A stretch of 64,000 nt of DNA from Chryseobacterium indologenes (lineage in GTDB: Bacteria > Bacteroidota > Bacteroidia > Flavobacteriales > Weeksellaceae): assembly GCF_001295265.1 (NCBI RefSeq), contig NZ_LJOD01000011.1, positions 84,158-148,157 on the forward strand, in the 5' to 3' direction. The notes beneath the pieces are model-generated. The model was not told the origin of the DNA, searched no databases, and worked only from the letters and a program-made list of their open reading frames with translations. The position numbers were made by a program, and so were the translations under genes. Positions within the stretch are counted from its first letter, which is position 1. The number at the start of each line of letters is the position of its first letter. Below are positions 9,238-17,909 of this stretch, piece after piece.

Positions 9238-10040
9238 TTTTGTTCAATTTTTATATGGCTGAAAAATTCTTCTTCAGTTATGTTGTATAGTTTATCAAGC
9301 AGATTGGCCTGAAGACTTCCCGGACCTTTACTTTCCCGGGCAGCCAGCTCTCCTGATATACCAATCAATGCCATTGCTCCTGCCGTAGCGATGACTTTAT
9401 CTTCCTGAATCCCGGCAAATGCTCCTGTTAATGCAGTGGCAGAGCATCCAAGACCTGTCACTTTAGTCATCATCGGATGACCGTTTTTGATGAGGACTTC
9501 CTGTTTTCCGTTTAAAATAATATCTGTTTCACCGGAAATACAGACGGTTGTATGATACTGTTCTGCAAGAAACTGTGCCGAATGAACAGCCTCATTGCTT
9601 TGTACTGTGCTGTCTACTCCTTTCGTTGTTGTAGTATTAGCTTTGGCAAGAGCGATGATCTCAGACGCATTTCCTCTGATTACCGCAGGCTGATATTGTA
9701 AAAGCTGTTGTAAAACCTGATCCCGGTATGAAGTAGCTCCTGCTCCTACAGGATCTAAAATCCATGGTTTTCCGGTGGAATAGGCAGTCTCAGCAGCTAT
9801 GAACATCGATTCAGCCCAGTATTCATCAAGAGTTCCGATATTAATAACTATTGAATGGGAAATGTTGACTATTTCGCGGATCTCAGATTTTGCATGAGCC
9901 ATGATTGGAGAAGCACCTGCTGCCAAAAGAGCATTGGCTGTATTGTTCATGACTACATAATTGGTAATGCTGTGAACCAGAGGGGATTTTTGTCTGACAA
10001 GCTGTACCTGTTCCCAAAGAATTTTTTCCATTGTTATCAT
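9234..10040 (-). CDS. thiM: Hydroxyethylthiazole kinase ThiM
   Basis: A 268-residue ribokinase-fold kinase that phosphorylates hydroxyethylthiazole for thiamine salvage. Family motifs visible: SITNYVVMNNTANALLA (24-40), DPVGAG (96-101) and TGLGCSATALTGAF with the catalytic Cys199. Two ATGs are possible (10040 and 10031, residues 1 and 4); neither has a Shine-Dalgarno. It is the first gene of the operon, about 70 bases after the TPP riboswitch, and overlaps thiE by 4 bases. Confidence 0.95.
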   Translation of the reverse strand: MITMEKILWEQVQLVRQKSPLVHSITNYVVMNNTANALLAAGASPIMAHAKSEIREIVNISHSIVINIGTLDEYWAESMFIAAETAYSTGKPWILDPVGAGATSYRDQVLQQLLQYQPAVIRGNASEIIALAKANTTTTKGVDSTVQSNEAVHSAQFLAEQYHTTVCISGETDIILNGKQEVLIKNGHPMMTKVTGLGCSATALTGAFAGIQEDKVIATAGAMALIGISGELAARESKGPGSLQANLLDKLYNITEEEFFSHIKIEQK

Positions 10041-10107
10041 TTAGAATAAGATCAAAAAAAGCTTTAGGAAAAATCCAGACAAAAAGGTACTGAGGCCAGT
10101 GTATTTT

Positions 10108-10188
10108 TTGCTTTTCCCTACGTCGGTGTAAGCCGTATCAGGTTCAAAGGGACTCTCTCAATTCTTTTCAGAATACCCCTAAAGCAAG
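10108..10188 (-). ncRNA. TPP riboswitch (THI element)
   Basis: Read on the minus strand, the conserved core CCCTTTGAACCTGATACGG is followed by CTTACACCGACGTAGGGAA, matching the THI-box consensus. The 5' AGGGGTATTC and 3' AGGGAAAAGC parts close the P1/P2 helices (GCTTT pairs with AAAGC at 10181-10185 and 10111-10115). It sits in the leader of thiM; TPP binding should lower expression of the salvage operon. Confidence 0.95.
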
Positions 10189-10189
10189 A

Positions 10190-10220
10190 CAAATGTATAA
10201 AAATTATCTGTGCAGACAAA
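10190..10220 (-). promoter_or_regulatory. Promoter of the thiamine salvage operon
   Basis: On the minus strand, TTTG (10220-10217), 19 bases, TACATTTG (10197-10190). Transcription would start at about 10184, at the first base of the riboswitch helix. The remaining 10221-10438 interval shows no gene; a weak 5-bp hairpin (ATCCG/CGGAT near 10420-10435) may end the downstream esterase gene's transcript. Confidence 0.8.
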
Positions 10221-10438
10221 AACCGGCAATGTATTTTCCTTTCTTTTGGGGAAAGGCTTCTTTTTTCAATAAAAACTGATTTTGGTTAAAAAGAAAAATT
10301 GAAATAACTTTCGCAGGATAATAAGTTCACCTGCTGTATCAGTGAGAAAAATGAAAATGACCTGTGAGGTTTTTCTTCACCGCAATGGCTTATTTATGGG
10401 CAATAAATCAACGCAGTTGATCCGATGAACCGGATGTT

Positions 10439-11473
10439 TTATTTCTTCCGGGAGACAATAAAATCTACCATCTGATCTACCATCTGATCCAGATAGGCTT
10501 TATCAGTTGTAGAAAAGCTGTGTACACCATTATCAATGATCATTAAAGACGTCTGAACTTTTGCTCTTTTCAGTTTCCGGTGCAGTTTTTTAGATTGGCT
10601 TAAAGGAACAATTTTATCCTTGTTTCCCTGTACAATTAAAGTAGGGACACCGTGAGAAGCAAAATTAACAGGAGATAGGGTTTTTAAATAATCTATAGCC
10701 TTTTGCTGGTCTTTATTAATATCATACCCGGATAATCCTTTTACCAGATTCTGCTGCAGGCTGATAATCTTTTTCGAGATCATGCCGATCATAGAAACCG
10801 GAATAGTGCCTGCACTCGTATGAAAAAGCTTATTAAGATCTGCGGGGCCGTAATGGTCAATGACATAATTCACTTTTGACGAATATGATGAAAGGTCCGG
10901 GCTGCCGATATACGTGTTATCGGGGGTATAAGCTGCGAGCAGAGAAAGGTGGGCTCCTGCTGAAGCTCCGAAAAGCCCGATGTTATTGGTATCAAAATTA
11001 TATTTTTCTGCATTTTTCCTAACCCATCTTACCGCATCTTTAGTGTCTTCCAGTGGTAAAGGGAAATGAGTGCTTTCATTCAGCAACGTATAGTTGATGC
11101 TGATCACTGCATATTGCCTGGCGATCAGTTTTTTGATGGTGTTTTCAACATAATTATCAGCATGGATTATTTTATCACCTTCTATCCATCCGCCGCCATG
11201 AACATAGATTAAAACAGGAAGCAGATCAGCCGTTTTATTTTTAGGAGTATAAAGATCAAGTGCAACAGGATTTCCTTTTCTGTTAGTTTTATATACAATA
11301 TCTTCAGAAACTGCTGCTATCTCCGGGAGCAGGGTACTCTTTACACGTGGAGCCTGAGTCGGGGATTGTGAAAAAGTCTGTGAAAAAATTAAATTGGAAA
11401 AACTTAAAAATAAAATAAAAAACAGGTTTGTGAAAAACCTGTATATTGATATGTTGTTAATTGTTGAATGCAT
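10439..11473 (-). CDS. Secreted alpha/beta hydrolase (HSL/carboxylesterase type)
   Basis: A 344-residue serine esterase or lipase-like hydrolase. An N-terminal hydrophobic segment (13-31, ending NLIFSQ) suggests Sec export. The oxyanion motif HGGGW (92-96) with the nucleophile elbow GASAG (Ser171), Asp286 in QGNKDKIVP and His318 in DNGVHSF form a complete triad of the hormone-sensitive-lipase/BD-FAE class. The substrate is unknown; short-chain esters or acylated sugars are possible. It lies 23 bases downstream of the DUF3037 gene on the same strand and could be co-transcribed. Confidence 0.85.
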   Translation of the reverse strand: MHSTINNISIYRFFTNLFFILFLSFSNLIFSQTFSQSPTQAPRVKSTLLPEIAAVSEDIVYKTNRKGNPVALDLYTPKNKTADLLPVLIYVHGGGWIEGDKIIHADNYVENTIKKLIARQYAVISINYTLLNESTHFPLPLEDTKDAVRWVRKNAEKYNFDTNNIGLFGASAGAHLSLLAAYTPDNTYIGSPDLSSYSSKVNYVIDHYGPADLNKLFHTSAGTIPVSMIGMISKKIISLQQNLVKGLSGYDINKDQQKAIDYLKTLSPVNFASHGVPTLIVQGNKDKIVPLSQSKKLHRKLKRAKVQTSLMIIDNGVHSFSTTDKAYLDQMVDQMVDFIVSRKK

Positions 11474-11496
11474 AATAAACTTTTTTAAGGAATGTG

Positions 11497-11880
11497 CTAT
11501 TTTACTAATTCCTCAAAAAGCTTACCAAAAGTGATTTCCAGATCTTTGGATTTTCCGGGATGAGGTCTCGAAGTTTGGATTACGGAGCTTCTTACAGCCG
11601 TCAGCCAGCGGAAACGTTCAGGAATGTCAAGAAGAGCAATAGGTCCGCCTTCTTTACTGCCTTCAGCAACTTTCTTGAAGCTTTCCAGATTATGGATGAT
11701 GTCATCATAATCAAGTTTGCTGTGCATCAGCCTGAATTTATCAGGGCACAGATAGAATTCCACGCGGATGAACTTCTCTTTTTTGGAGAACATGACCAGC
11801 CCGATATTGAAAAATTCCTCCCTTTCAACTTTAGGTACCAGGCGTATTACAGCGTATTCGTATATTTTATCCTCTTGCAT
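11497..11880 (-). CDS. DUF3037 family protein paired with HipA-like kinase
   Basis: A 127-residue protein matching my recollection of the DUF3037 family (start YEYAVIRLVPKVEREEFFNIG, later FYLCPDKF). No function is known to me. Its start overlaps the end of the HipA-like kinase gene by 14 bases, so the two form a coupled unit. It has no signal peptide or membrane segment, so it is cytoplasmic. The constant pairing of this family with a HipA-like kinase in some genomes suggests a partner or modulator role (inference). Confidence 0.75.
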   Translation of the reverse strand: MQEDKIYEYAVIRLVPKVEREEFFNIGLVMFSKKEKFIRVEFYLCPDKFRLMHSKLDYDDIIHNLESFKKVAEGSKEGGPIALLDIPERFRWLTAVRSSVIQTSRPHPGKSKDLEITFGKLFEELVK

Positions 11881-12640
11881 TTTTGGCTTCGTTTAAAAAG
11901 ATTGGAGAATTTTCCAGTCTGGTTTTCAGGAATTGGAAATAGATTTCACGGATTTCTTCAGGAGTTTCATCAGCATCATTCCAGTGCAGCCAGTCTTCAG
12001 GGATCAGATTGACGATGTCTCTGAAAAGAGCATCATTCAATACTGTATGGGCAAATGCATCAGCTTCGTCCAGCATTTTGGCCTGCGGCAGCAAAACATG
12101 GTCTTTTACATATTTAAACGGTGTTTTGGCTGCTGTGTCAAAGTTCTGCCATGAATGATGGAAGTAAAAAGAGGCTCCATTGTCAATCACCCAGAGTTCT
12201 TTATGCCACATCAGGAGATTGGTATTTCTGAATGTTCTGTCGATATTCGTGATAAATGCATCCAGCCATACAATTTTGGAAGCCAGAAGTGGATCTATTT
12301 TTACACCGGGATCATAGGTAATAGAACCGGAAAGGTAATGAAGCCCCAGATTCAGACCTTCCGAAAATTTCAAAAGATCCTGGATTTCTTCATCAGCTTC
12401 CGTTCTTCCAAAATCTACATCCAGATTCACCAGTACCAGTTCCGGTATCTTCAGTCCAAGAGCTTCGGTGATCTTTCCACCCAGAAGTTCGGAGATAAGC
12501 ATTTTTACTCCATGGCCGGCACCACGGAATTTCAGTACATATTTAAAATCATCATCAGCTTCTGCCAAAGCAGGAAGAGAGCCGCCTTCTCTCAAAGGAA
12601 GGATGTAACGCATTACGGTTACCGTTCTTAAATCCAGCAT
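11867..12640 (-). CDS. HipA-like kinase family protein
   Basis: A 257-residue protein with the core of the HipA/PI3K-like kinase fold. Lys37 (YVLKF) is a candidate ATP-binding lysine, TNIDRTFRN (131-139) is the N-x-D-R catalytic loop with Asp134, and VIDNGASF (151-158) carries the metal-binding Asp153 in the DFG-like position. It is much shorter than E. coli HipA (440 residues), lacking the N-subdomain, and has no HipB-type helix-turn-helix partner next to it. The partner gene here is DUF3037. Kinase activity looks possible because the residues are intact; the target is unknown. Confidence 0.75.
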   Translation of the reverse strand: MLDLRTVTVMRYILPLREGGSLPALAEADDDFKYVLKFRGAGHGVKMLISELLGGKITEALGLKIPELVLVNLDVDFGRTEADEEIQDLLKFSEGLNLGLHYLSGSITYDPGVKIDPLLASKIVWLDAFITNIDRTFRNTNLLMWHKELWVIDNGASFYFHHSWQNFDTAAKTPFKYVKDHVLLPQAKMLDEADAFAHTVLNDALFRDIVNLIPEDWLHWNDADETPEEIREIYFQFLKTRLENSPIFLNEAKNARG

Positions 12641-12655
12641 ACCGCAAAAATAAGG

Positions 12656-13909
12656 TTATTTTTTTAGAATCTTTTTAGTGAATTCTGTTTCTCCTTCTTT
12701 ATATTTTAACAGATATATTCCGGAGGAAAGATGATTTAAAGGAATAACATATCCCGGAACCGATTTTTCAAGTTTGTAACGAAGTATTCTTCCTGCAGCA
12801 TCAGTCAGTGAGATCACTGAAATTTTCTTATCGGTAATAATATTGATGTAATCCTGTGCAGGGTTCGGATAAATATGAGTGGAAACTGTATTCTGTTCCT
12901 TTATTCCGAGACTATGAAAAGCCACAGATTTCGTTTTTGTTGAATTTTTATTGCAGGCATTGGTTATCAGGCTTACCTGATAATTTCCTGTGGAAGTATA
13001 GGTATGCTGAGGGTTTTCCAATGCTGAGGTTGTTCCGTCCCCGAAATTCCAGAGAAAAGATGTTGCATTCTGCGTTTGGTTGGTAAACTGTACGGTATTT
13101 CCGGATATCTGATAGGTAAACCGTGTAGGAACATCATTGGCACTGACAAACCAGGTATTCAGTCCATTGAAAGCTACATTTTTTACAACACTTTTTATCG
13201 CCTGCGATTCCGTAGTGGTGAGGTTTCCATTAAAAGAGGCGAGCTCGGGGTCTTTCTTAAATATCAGGGTATAGAAAGTATAGGCAGCTGCCATAGAGCC
13301 TAAATAGCTTGGATGTGACCCGTCTGAAGAATAAAGTTCCATTTCAGGATACTGCTGTCTGATCATTCTCCATACTTTCCCAACGGGAGATACAAGGCTT
13401 TCATTAAGACTGGCCATTTCTGTATATCGGGCAGAGATCAGGTCATCCATTCCCTCATAGGTACATGAGGCTGTATTGCCATTGGCACAGTTGGTTGCAT
13501 CTCCGTTTTTATAGCCCCATGTCATAAAAAATAAGGGATTTCCGCAGGCGTTGGCGTTTTTTATCTGTTCTGCAAGCTGCTTTGCATAAGGAAACATTTC
13601 ATTCTGTACATAGGAGTTCGGAAAAGACGGGATCTGGCTTTGCTCCTGTAAGACCACATAATCCCAGTTTCCCTGATTGATTACTGAGGCAACGGCCGGA
13701 TTCTCCGAATGCTGTTTCAGTCGGGCCCCGCCTATTGTGTGGCTTTCATAAGCCAATTGATCTCCGGAAGAGGCTGCAATAAGTTTTACCAGCTCCGGCA
13801 GATTATTGGTGTAAGTATAGCTGTTTCCCACAAAGAAAACCCTTTTTACAGTTTGGCTGAGGGTGAACGAAAATAAAATTAAAAATAGAAAGAGTAGAGT
13901 TTTTTTCAT
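12656..13909 (-). CDS. Secreted SGNH-type hydrolase with PKD and T9SS sorting domains
   Basis: A 417-residue extracellular protein. It has a signal peptide (1-19), then an SGNH hydrolase domain with GNSYT (Ser30) and SDGSHP (Asp196, His199), a PKD domain around 265-330 (FLWNFGDGTT, YQVSLI), and a C-terminal type A sorting domain (345-417, starting IYPNPAQDY, ending FTKKILKK). The last predicts export by the type 9 system and anchoring or release at the cell surface. The substrate is probably an ester on a polysaccharide or peptide (inference). It is divergent from the next gene; a TATATTTG -7 element on the minus strand lies at 13934-13941. Confidence 0.88.
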   Translation of the reverse strand: MKKTLLFLFLILFSFTLSQTVKRVFFVGNSYTYTNNLPELVKLIAASSGDQLAYESHTIGGARLKQHSENPAVASVINQGNWDYVVLQEQSQIPSFPNSYVQNEMFPYAKQLAEQIKNANACGNPLFFMTWGYKNGDATNCANGNTASCTYEGMDDLISARYTEMASLNESLVSPVGKVWRMIRQQYPEMELYSSDGSHPSYLGSMAAAYTFYTLIFKKDPELASFNGNLTTTESQAIKSVVKNVAFNGLNTWFVSANDVPTRFTYQISGNTVQFTNQTQNATSFLWNFGDGTTSALENPQHTYTSTGNYQVSLITNACNKNSTKTKSVAFHSLGIKEQNTVSTHIYPNPAQDYINIITDKKISVISLTDAAGRILRYKLEKSVPGYVIPLNHLSSGIYLLKYKEGETEFTKKILKK

Positions 13910-13983
13910 ATATTTAGTTTAGAGTGAATATTGCAAATATAGCTGTTGTTATAAATATAATGCAGTGAATAAAACATTTATTT

Positions 13984-14826
13984 ATGAAATTGATAAAAGA
14001 TTTTAATATAAAGCTGGAAAATCCGGAGACTAAAACATTTCTGGCCGATGCTTTCTATTCTGAAACGGGTGCAAAACTACCTCTCGTCATTTTTGTTCAT
14101 GGTTATAAGGGCTATAAAGACTGGGGAGCGTGGACTCTTATGGCTGAAAATTTCGCGGAAGCCGGTTTTTTCTTTGTGAAATTTAATTTTTCCCACAACG
14201 GAACAACGGTAAATGATCCTCATAACTTCGCTGATCTGGAAGCCTTCGGAAATAATAATTATTCCAGGGAGCTTTCTGATTTAGGAGTGGTTATTGATTA
14301 TTTCAGCCATCATCCTAAAGTTGATGACCAGAAAATTATCCTGATCGGTCACAGCAGGGGAGGTGGGGTTTCTATTGTGAAAACCTGTGAGGATGAAAGA
14401 ATCAACGGATTGATTACGCTTGCCAGTGTAGATACCCTGGAACGCTTCCCAACAGACAATGCTCTTGAAAGCTGGAAGGAAAACGGAGTATATTATGTTC
14501 TGAACGGGCGTACCAAACAGGAAATGCCTCATTACTACCAGTTTTATGAAGATTTTGAAAAGAATATCCACCGTTTTGATGTGGAAAGAGCGGCTGAAAT
14601 GGCAAAAGCCTACGTCCTGATTATTCATGGAACCCATGATGAAAGTGTGAGCGTAAAGAATGCTGAGCATCTTCATATTCTCAATCCTAATTCTGAACTC
14701 TTTTTAGTGGAAAATGCAGATCATACCTTCGGATCAAAAGAACCCTGGACGGAAAGCAGACTTCCGCAACACCTGAACACCGTAACAGAAAAATGTATTG
14801 AATTTATTCAGAAAAATATAAAATAA
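13984..14826 (+). CDS. Cytoplasmic alpha/beta hydrolase
   Basis: A 280-residue hydrolase of the dienelactone hydrolase/S9-like group without a signal peptide. The oxyanion segment FVHGYKGYKDWG, nucleophile elbow GHSRGG (Ser124), Asp219 in HGTHDESV and His247 in NADHTF form a full triad. The substrate cannot be told. Divergent from the SGNH gene and followed 65 bases later by the Ivy-like lipoprotein gene. Confidence 0.85.
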   Translation: MKLIKDFNIKLENPETKTFLADAFYSETGAKLPLVIFVHGYKGYKDWGAWTLMAENFAEAGFFFVKFNFSHNGTTVNDPHNFADLEAFGNNNYSRELSDLGVVIDYFSHHPKVDDQKIILIGHSRGGGVSIVKTCEDERINGLITLASVDTLERFPTDNALESWKENGVYYVLNGRTKQEMPHYYQFYEDFEKNIHRFDVERAAEMAKAYVLIIHGTHDESVSVKNAEHLHILNPNSELFLVENADHTFGSKEPWTESRLPQHLNTVTEKCIEFIQKNIK

Positions 14827-14891
14827 AACCTATCTGGAACAAAGTTTGAAGCGATAGGCTTAAAAATAATCATCACCTATTAAAAGTAATT

Positions 14892-15335
14892 ATGAAAAAA
14901 CTGATGGTATGCGCTGCTGCATTTTCATTGCTGGCTGCTGTTTCATGTAAAAAAGAAATCCCTAAAACTGCCCCTGCTGAAACCGTTAAAGAAGTTGTAC
15001 TGGCACAAAATATTCTGACAAAGAATGTAGGTAAATATCCCACTGATATTAAGCTCTTTGAAGATAAAGAATTAACAGACAGACTTAAAAAGCTTATGGG
15101 AGCAGATTATGATGAAATGGTTAAAAATTTCAATGTGGTAAGTCCTATTAAAGTGGAAAATGAAGTATACAGGGCAAACGGATGTATGCAGCATAATTGT
15201 CCGGGATATTACGCATTCATTTATTTTGATGCTAAAAACGATAACCTGAATGTCCTGATAGACAGAGACGGAAAAGTGAAAGAATATGCTGAAAAAGGAA
15301 AAATAGAAGTCAGTGAAGAGCTGAAAACAAGGTAA
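14892..15335 (+). CDS. Ivy-like lysozyme inhibitor lipoprotein (tentative)
   Basis: A 147-residue lipoprotein: lipobox LAAVSC with Cys19 after a short signal peptide. The mature part contains GCMQHNC (97-103), a Cys-x-x-His-x-Cys loop preceded by a conserved-looking KVENEVYRANG and followed by a beta-rich YYAFIYFDAKNDNLNVLI. This resembles the CKPHDC loop of E. coli Ivy, which plugs the active site of C-type lysozyme, and the order of the flanking strands also fits. I rely on motif memory only; overall identity is low, so the function is a proposal. It would act in the periplasm or at the outer membrane. It ends at a shared bidirectional terminator. Confidence 0.5.
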   Translation: MKKLMVCAAAFSLLAAVSCKKEIPKTAPAETVKEVVLAQNILTKNVGKYPTDIKLFEDKELTDRLKKLMGADYDEMVKNFNVVSPIKVENEVYRANGCMQHNCPGYYAFIYFDAKNDNLNVLIDRDGKVKEYAEKGKIEVSEELKTR

Positions 15336-15354
15336 TAAGTTCTATTTTTTGATA

Positions 15355-15388
15355 AAAAAGGAGTGAAAGTTCATTTTCACTCCTTTTT
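15355..15388. terminator. Bidirectional terminator between convergent genes
   Basis: AAAAAGGAGTGAAA and its complement TTTCACTCCTTTTT flank a short loop. T runs occur on both strands, so it can end both the lipoprotein gene and the flavin reductase-like gene. Confidence 0.85.
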
Positions 15389-15408
15389 CATATTTTAATT
15401 TATCCTGA

Positions 15409-16230
15409 TTATTTCATTAAGATTTTCCAGGCTTCTTCAATTCTGCTTTCTAATAGTAATTTTTGGGCATCAGTGTGGATATTTTCATCGGCATAAAAAT
15501 CTCCGGCGGGTAATACTTCTGTATTGGCAAGCATTCCCAGGTCATTTCCTGTAAATACTTTGCTGTATTTGATGGCATCCGGCAGAAGATCAAAGCCGAT
15601 TCCTTTGGTAACCAGAGGTTTCGGAACCTCAAAAAGGCTGTTTTCATTGCTTCTGGAATACCAGTTACTTCCTAATCTTGCTACCATATCCAGTTTTTCC
15701 TGATCCAGATTTCCTGCTTCATTCAGATATTCTTCCCTGATATGGATTTTCTGAACTTCACAGATCACCAGATTTCCTGCGCCACCCTGATCTCCCAGAG
15801 ACTTTACTTCTAAAACTCTGCACTCAAAATTAACCGGGCATTCTTCAATCAGTTTGGGTTTCACCAGATCTGCATCTTTCATGGTCAGTCCGGATTTCAC
15901 AAATTCATTAACGCCTGTTTCATATTCTGTTGAAGCTAAAGAGATTTGCTGTACAATGGGAAAATTAACGGTTCCAATTACTACTTCCGGAACTTCCAGA
16001 ACATTTTCCAGGGTATGTTTCGTTGTATTGTCACGCACTCTTCTTGAAGGCGAGAAAATCAGTATCGGGGGAACCGTACTGAACATATTGAAAAAGCTGA
16101 ATGGAGATAAATTGATGTTTCCGTTCTTATCTACCGTAGAGGCCAGCGCAATAGGACGTGGTGATACGGCCGTCTGCATAATGGTCTGCAGCTGAACGGA
16201 AGTTATTTCGGAGGGGATTACTGTTTTCAT
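15409..16230 (-). CDS. Flavin reductase-like (FMN-binding split barrel) protein
   Basis: A 273-residue protein of the flavin reductase-like family, recognised by SPRPIALASTVDKNG near residue 27, NLSPFSFFNMFS and the long split-barrel domain. Members bind FMN and reduce flavin or act as oxygenase partners. It sits at the downstream end of the tyrosine catabolism genes, separated from fahA by a decayed gene. Its placement suggests but does not show a role in aromatic breakdown. Confidence 0.8.
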   Translation of the reverse strand: MKTVIPSEITSVQLQTIMQTAVSPRPIALASTVDKNGNINLSPFSFFNMFSTVPPILIFSPSRRVRDNTTKHTLENVLEVPEVVIGTVNFPIVQQISLASTEYETGVNEFVKSGLTMKDADLVKPKLIEECPVNFECRVLEVKSLGDQGGAGNLVICEVQKIHIREEYLNEAGNLDQEKLDMVARLGSNWYSRSNENSLFEVPKPLVTKGIGFDLLPDAIKYSKVFTGNDLGMLANTEVLPAGDFYADENIHTDAQKLLLESRIEEAWKILMK

Positions 16231-16318
16231 TTTTTTATTTTTTTAACACTTAAGAGTTATTTTAGTTATCTTTAATGCTGTTCATTAAGGTACACTTAAG
16301 GTTGAAAATCTACGATTT

Positions 16319-16585
16319 TCATTCTTTTGGAAGTTCTTTAAATACCTTTGATGCGAAAGATTCACATCCTTCATGATAAAGATTAGTACCATTGAAATTA
16401 ACTAGTATAGCTCGTGGTATTTTTAAAAGATTCATATAATTTATTGTTTGTGCTCTATGGATCTGATGAATTTCAGCAACTGATTTTAATTCCAAAACAA
16501 TTAATTATTCTATCAAAAAATCACATTTTAGCTTACAGTTGATACGAGTTCCATTATCATGTAACTTAAAAATACTAAAGTGTTT
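16319..16585 (-). pseudogene. Decayed GxxExxY protein gene (PDDEXK-type)
   Basis: The minus strand reads LKCDFLIE, a TAA stop (16505-16507), then LIVLELKSVAEIHQIHRAQ through NYMNLLKIPRAILVNFNG and a normal-looking end at 16319. This is the C-terminal two thirds of the GxxExxY family, including the nuclease-like D...ELK core. The family normally has a residue such as Asn where the stop lies. The N-terminal part (with the GxxExxY motif itself) is missing, cut by the end of fahA at 16593. It is therefore a truncated, stop-containing remnant. Confidence 0.8.
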
Positions 16586-16592
16586 TAAAAAA

Positions 16593-17840
16593 TTATGTGG
16601 TTGGAATAATTTTACCGCTTACTTCTCCAAATCCCACTCTCACACCATCTTTTTCAGCCCAGGCTTTCATTGTTACTGTATCATTATCCTCAATGAATTT
16701 TCTTTCTTCACCATTGCTTAATGATAAAGGGTTTTGCCCTCTCCAGGTTAATTCCAGCATAGAGCCGAAAGATTTAGGATCGCTTCCTGAAATGGTACCG
16801 CTGGCATACATATCACCAACTTCCACATTGCATCCGTTTACGGTGTGGTGAGCAAGCTGCTGGGTCATATTCCAGTACATATGTTTATAGTTACTCTCAC
16901 AGATCAGGTTTTCCTCACCGTTTTCAGGCTGGATGTATACTTCAAGGTTGATGTCGTAATTTTTATCTCCTTCAAATTTCAGATAATCCAATACTTCAGG
17001 ATCCTGTGCAGGAGAAGCGGTTCTGAATGGTTCTAAAGCCTCAAGAGTTACAACCCACGGAGAAATGGATGATCCGAAGTTTTTAGCAAGGAAAGGTCCC
17101 AGCGGAACATATTCCCATGACTGGATATCTCTTGCAGACCAGTCGTTGAAAATTACCATTCCGAAGATGGCGTCTTCAGCCTCTTTTGTGGAGATGCTTT
17201 CGCCCATCTCTGTATTTTTGCTGATAATGAAAGCCATTTCCAGTTCAAAATCAAGCTGTTTGCTTGGTCCGAAAACAGGTTTATCAGCATCGGCTGGTTT
17301 TGTCTGACCTTTTGGACGGTTGATTTCTGTTCCGGAAACTACGATGGAGGAAGCTCTTCCATGATAGCCTACCGGAAGGTGCTTCCAGTTAGGAAGAAGG
17401 GCGTTGGCAGGATCGCGGAACATTTTACCTACGTTGGTAGCGTGCTCGATGCTGCTGTAGAAGTCCGTATAATTCGGAATGTGTACAGGCATCATCATTT
17501 TTACTTTATCAAGGTCGTAGAAAGCATCTTCAATGGTTTTTTGATCCTTGGATAAAGCAGAACCTTCCTGCAGAAGCTCCTGGATTCTGATGCGGACTGC
17601 ATTGGTAACCGGTTTTCCCAGTTCAATAAATTCGTTCAGGGTATAGGCTTCAAATACATTATCGTCTAAGCCTTCTATATCTTCAAAATAACCCAGATCG
17701 TACAGGGTCGCAAGATCAATTACCTGATCTCCGATTCTGGTACAGCATCCAATATATTCTTTATTAAAAACAGTTACTCCAAAGGGAATATTGTGTATGG
17801 AAAAGTCCGAATTCGGGGAATATTCTACAAATGATTTCAT
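16593..17840 (-). CDS. fahA: Fumarylacetoacetase
   Basis: A 415-residue enzyme that splits fumarylacetoacetate into fumarate and acetoacetate, the last step of tyrosine degradation. Recognised by the N-terminal FAH domain (NIPFGVTVF), DFYSSIEHATNVG, PVGYHGRASSIVVSG and the metal-binding DFELEMAF and VFNDWSARDIQ segments. Length is normal. It follows an unknown secreted protein gene (69-base gap) and hppD on the same strand. An isomerase for maleylacetoacetate is not found nearby. Confidence 0.96.
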   Translation of the reverse strand: MKSFVEYSPNSDFSIHNIPFGVTVFNKEYIGCCTRIGDQVIDLATLYDLGYFEDIEGLDDNVFEAYTLNEFIELGKPVTNAVRIRIQELLQEGSALSKDQKTIEDAFYDLDKVKMMMPVHIPNYTDFYSSIEHATNVGKMFRDPANALLPNWKHLPVGYHGRASSIVVSGTEINRPKGQTKPADADKPVFGPSKQLDFELEMAFIISKNTEMGESISTKEAEDAIFGMVIFNDWSARDIQSWEYVPLGPFLAKNFGSSISPWVVTLEALEPFRTASPAQDPEVLDYLKFEGDKNYDINLEVYIQPENGEENLICESNYKHMYWNMTQQLAHHTVNGCNVEVGDMYASGTISGSDPKSFGSMLELTWRGQNPLSLSNGEERKFIEDNDTVTMKAWAEKDGVRVGFGEVSGKIIPTT

Positions 17841-17909
17841 AAGTTTGGATTTAAATTAAAGGATAGGAAAATAAGAGCATTGTTTTATGTTCCTGCCGGT
17901 GAGGGAAGT

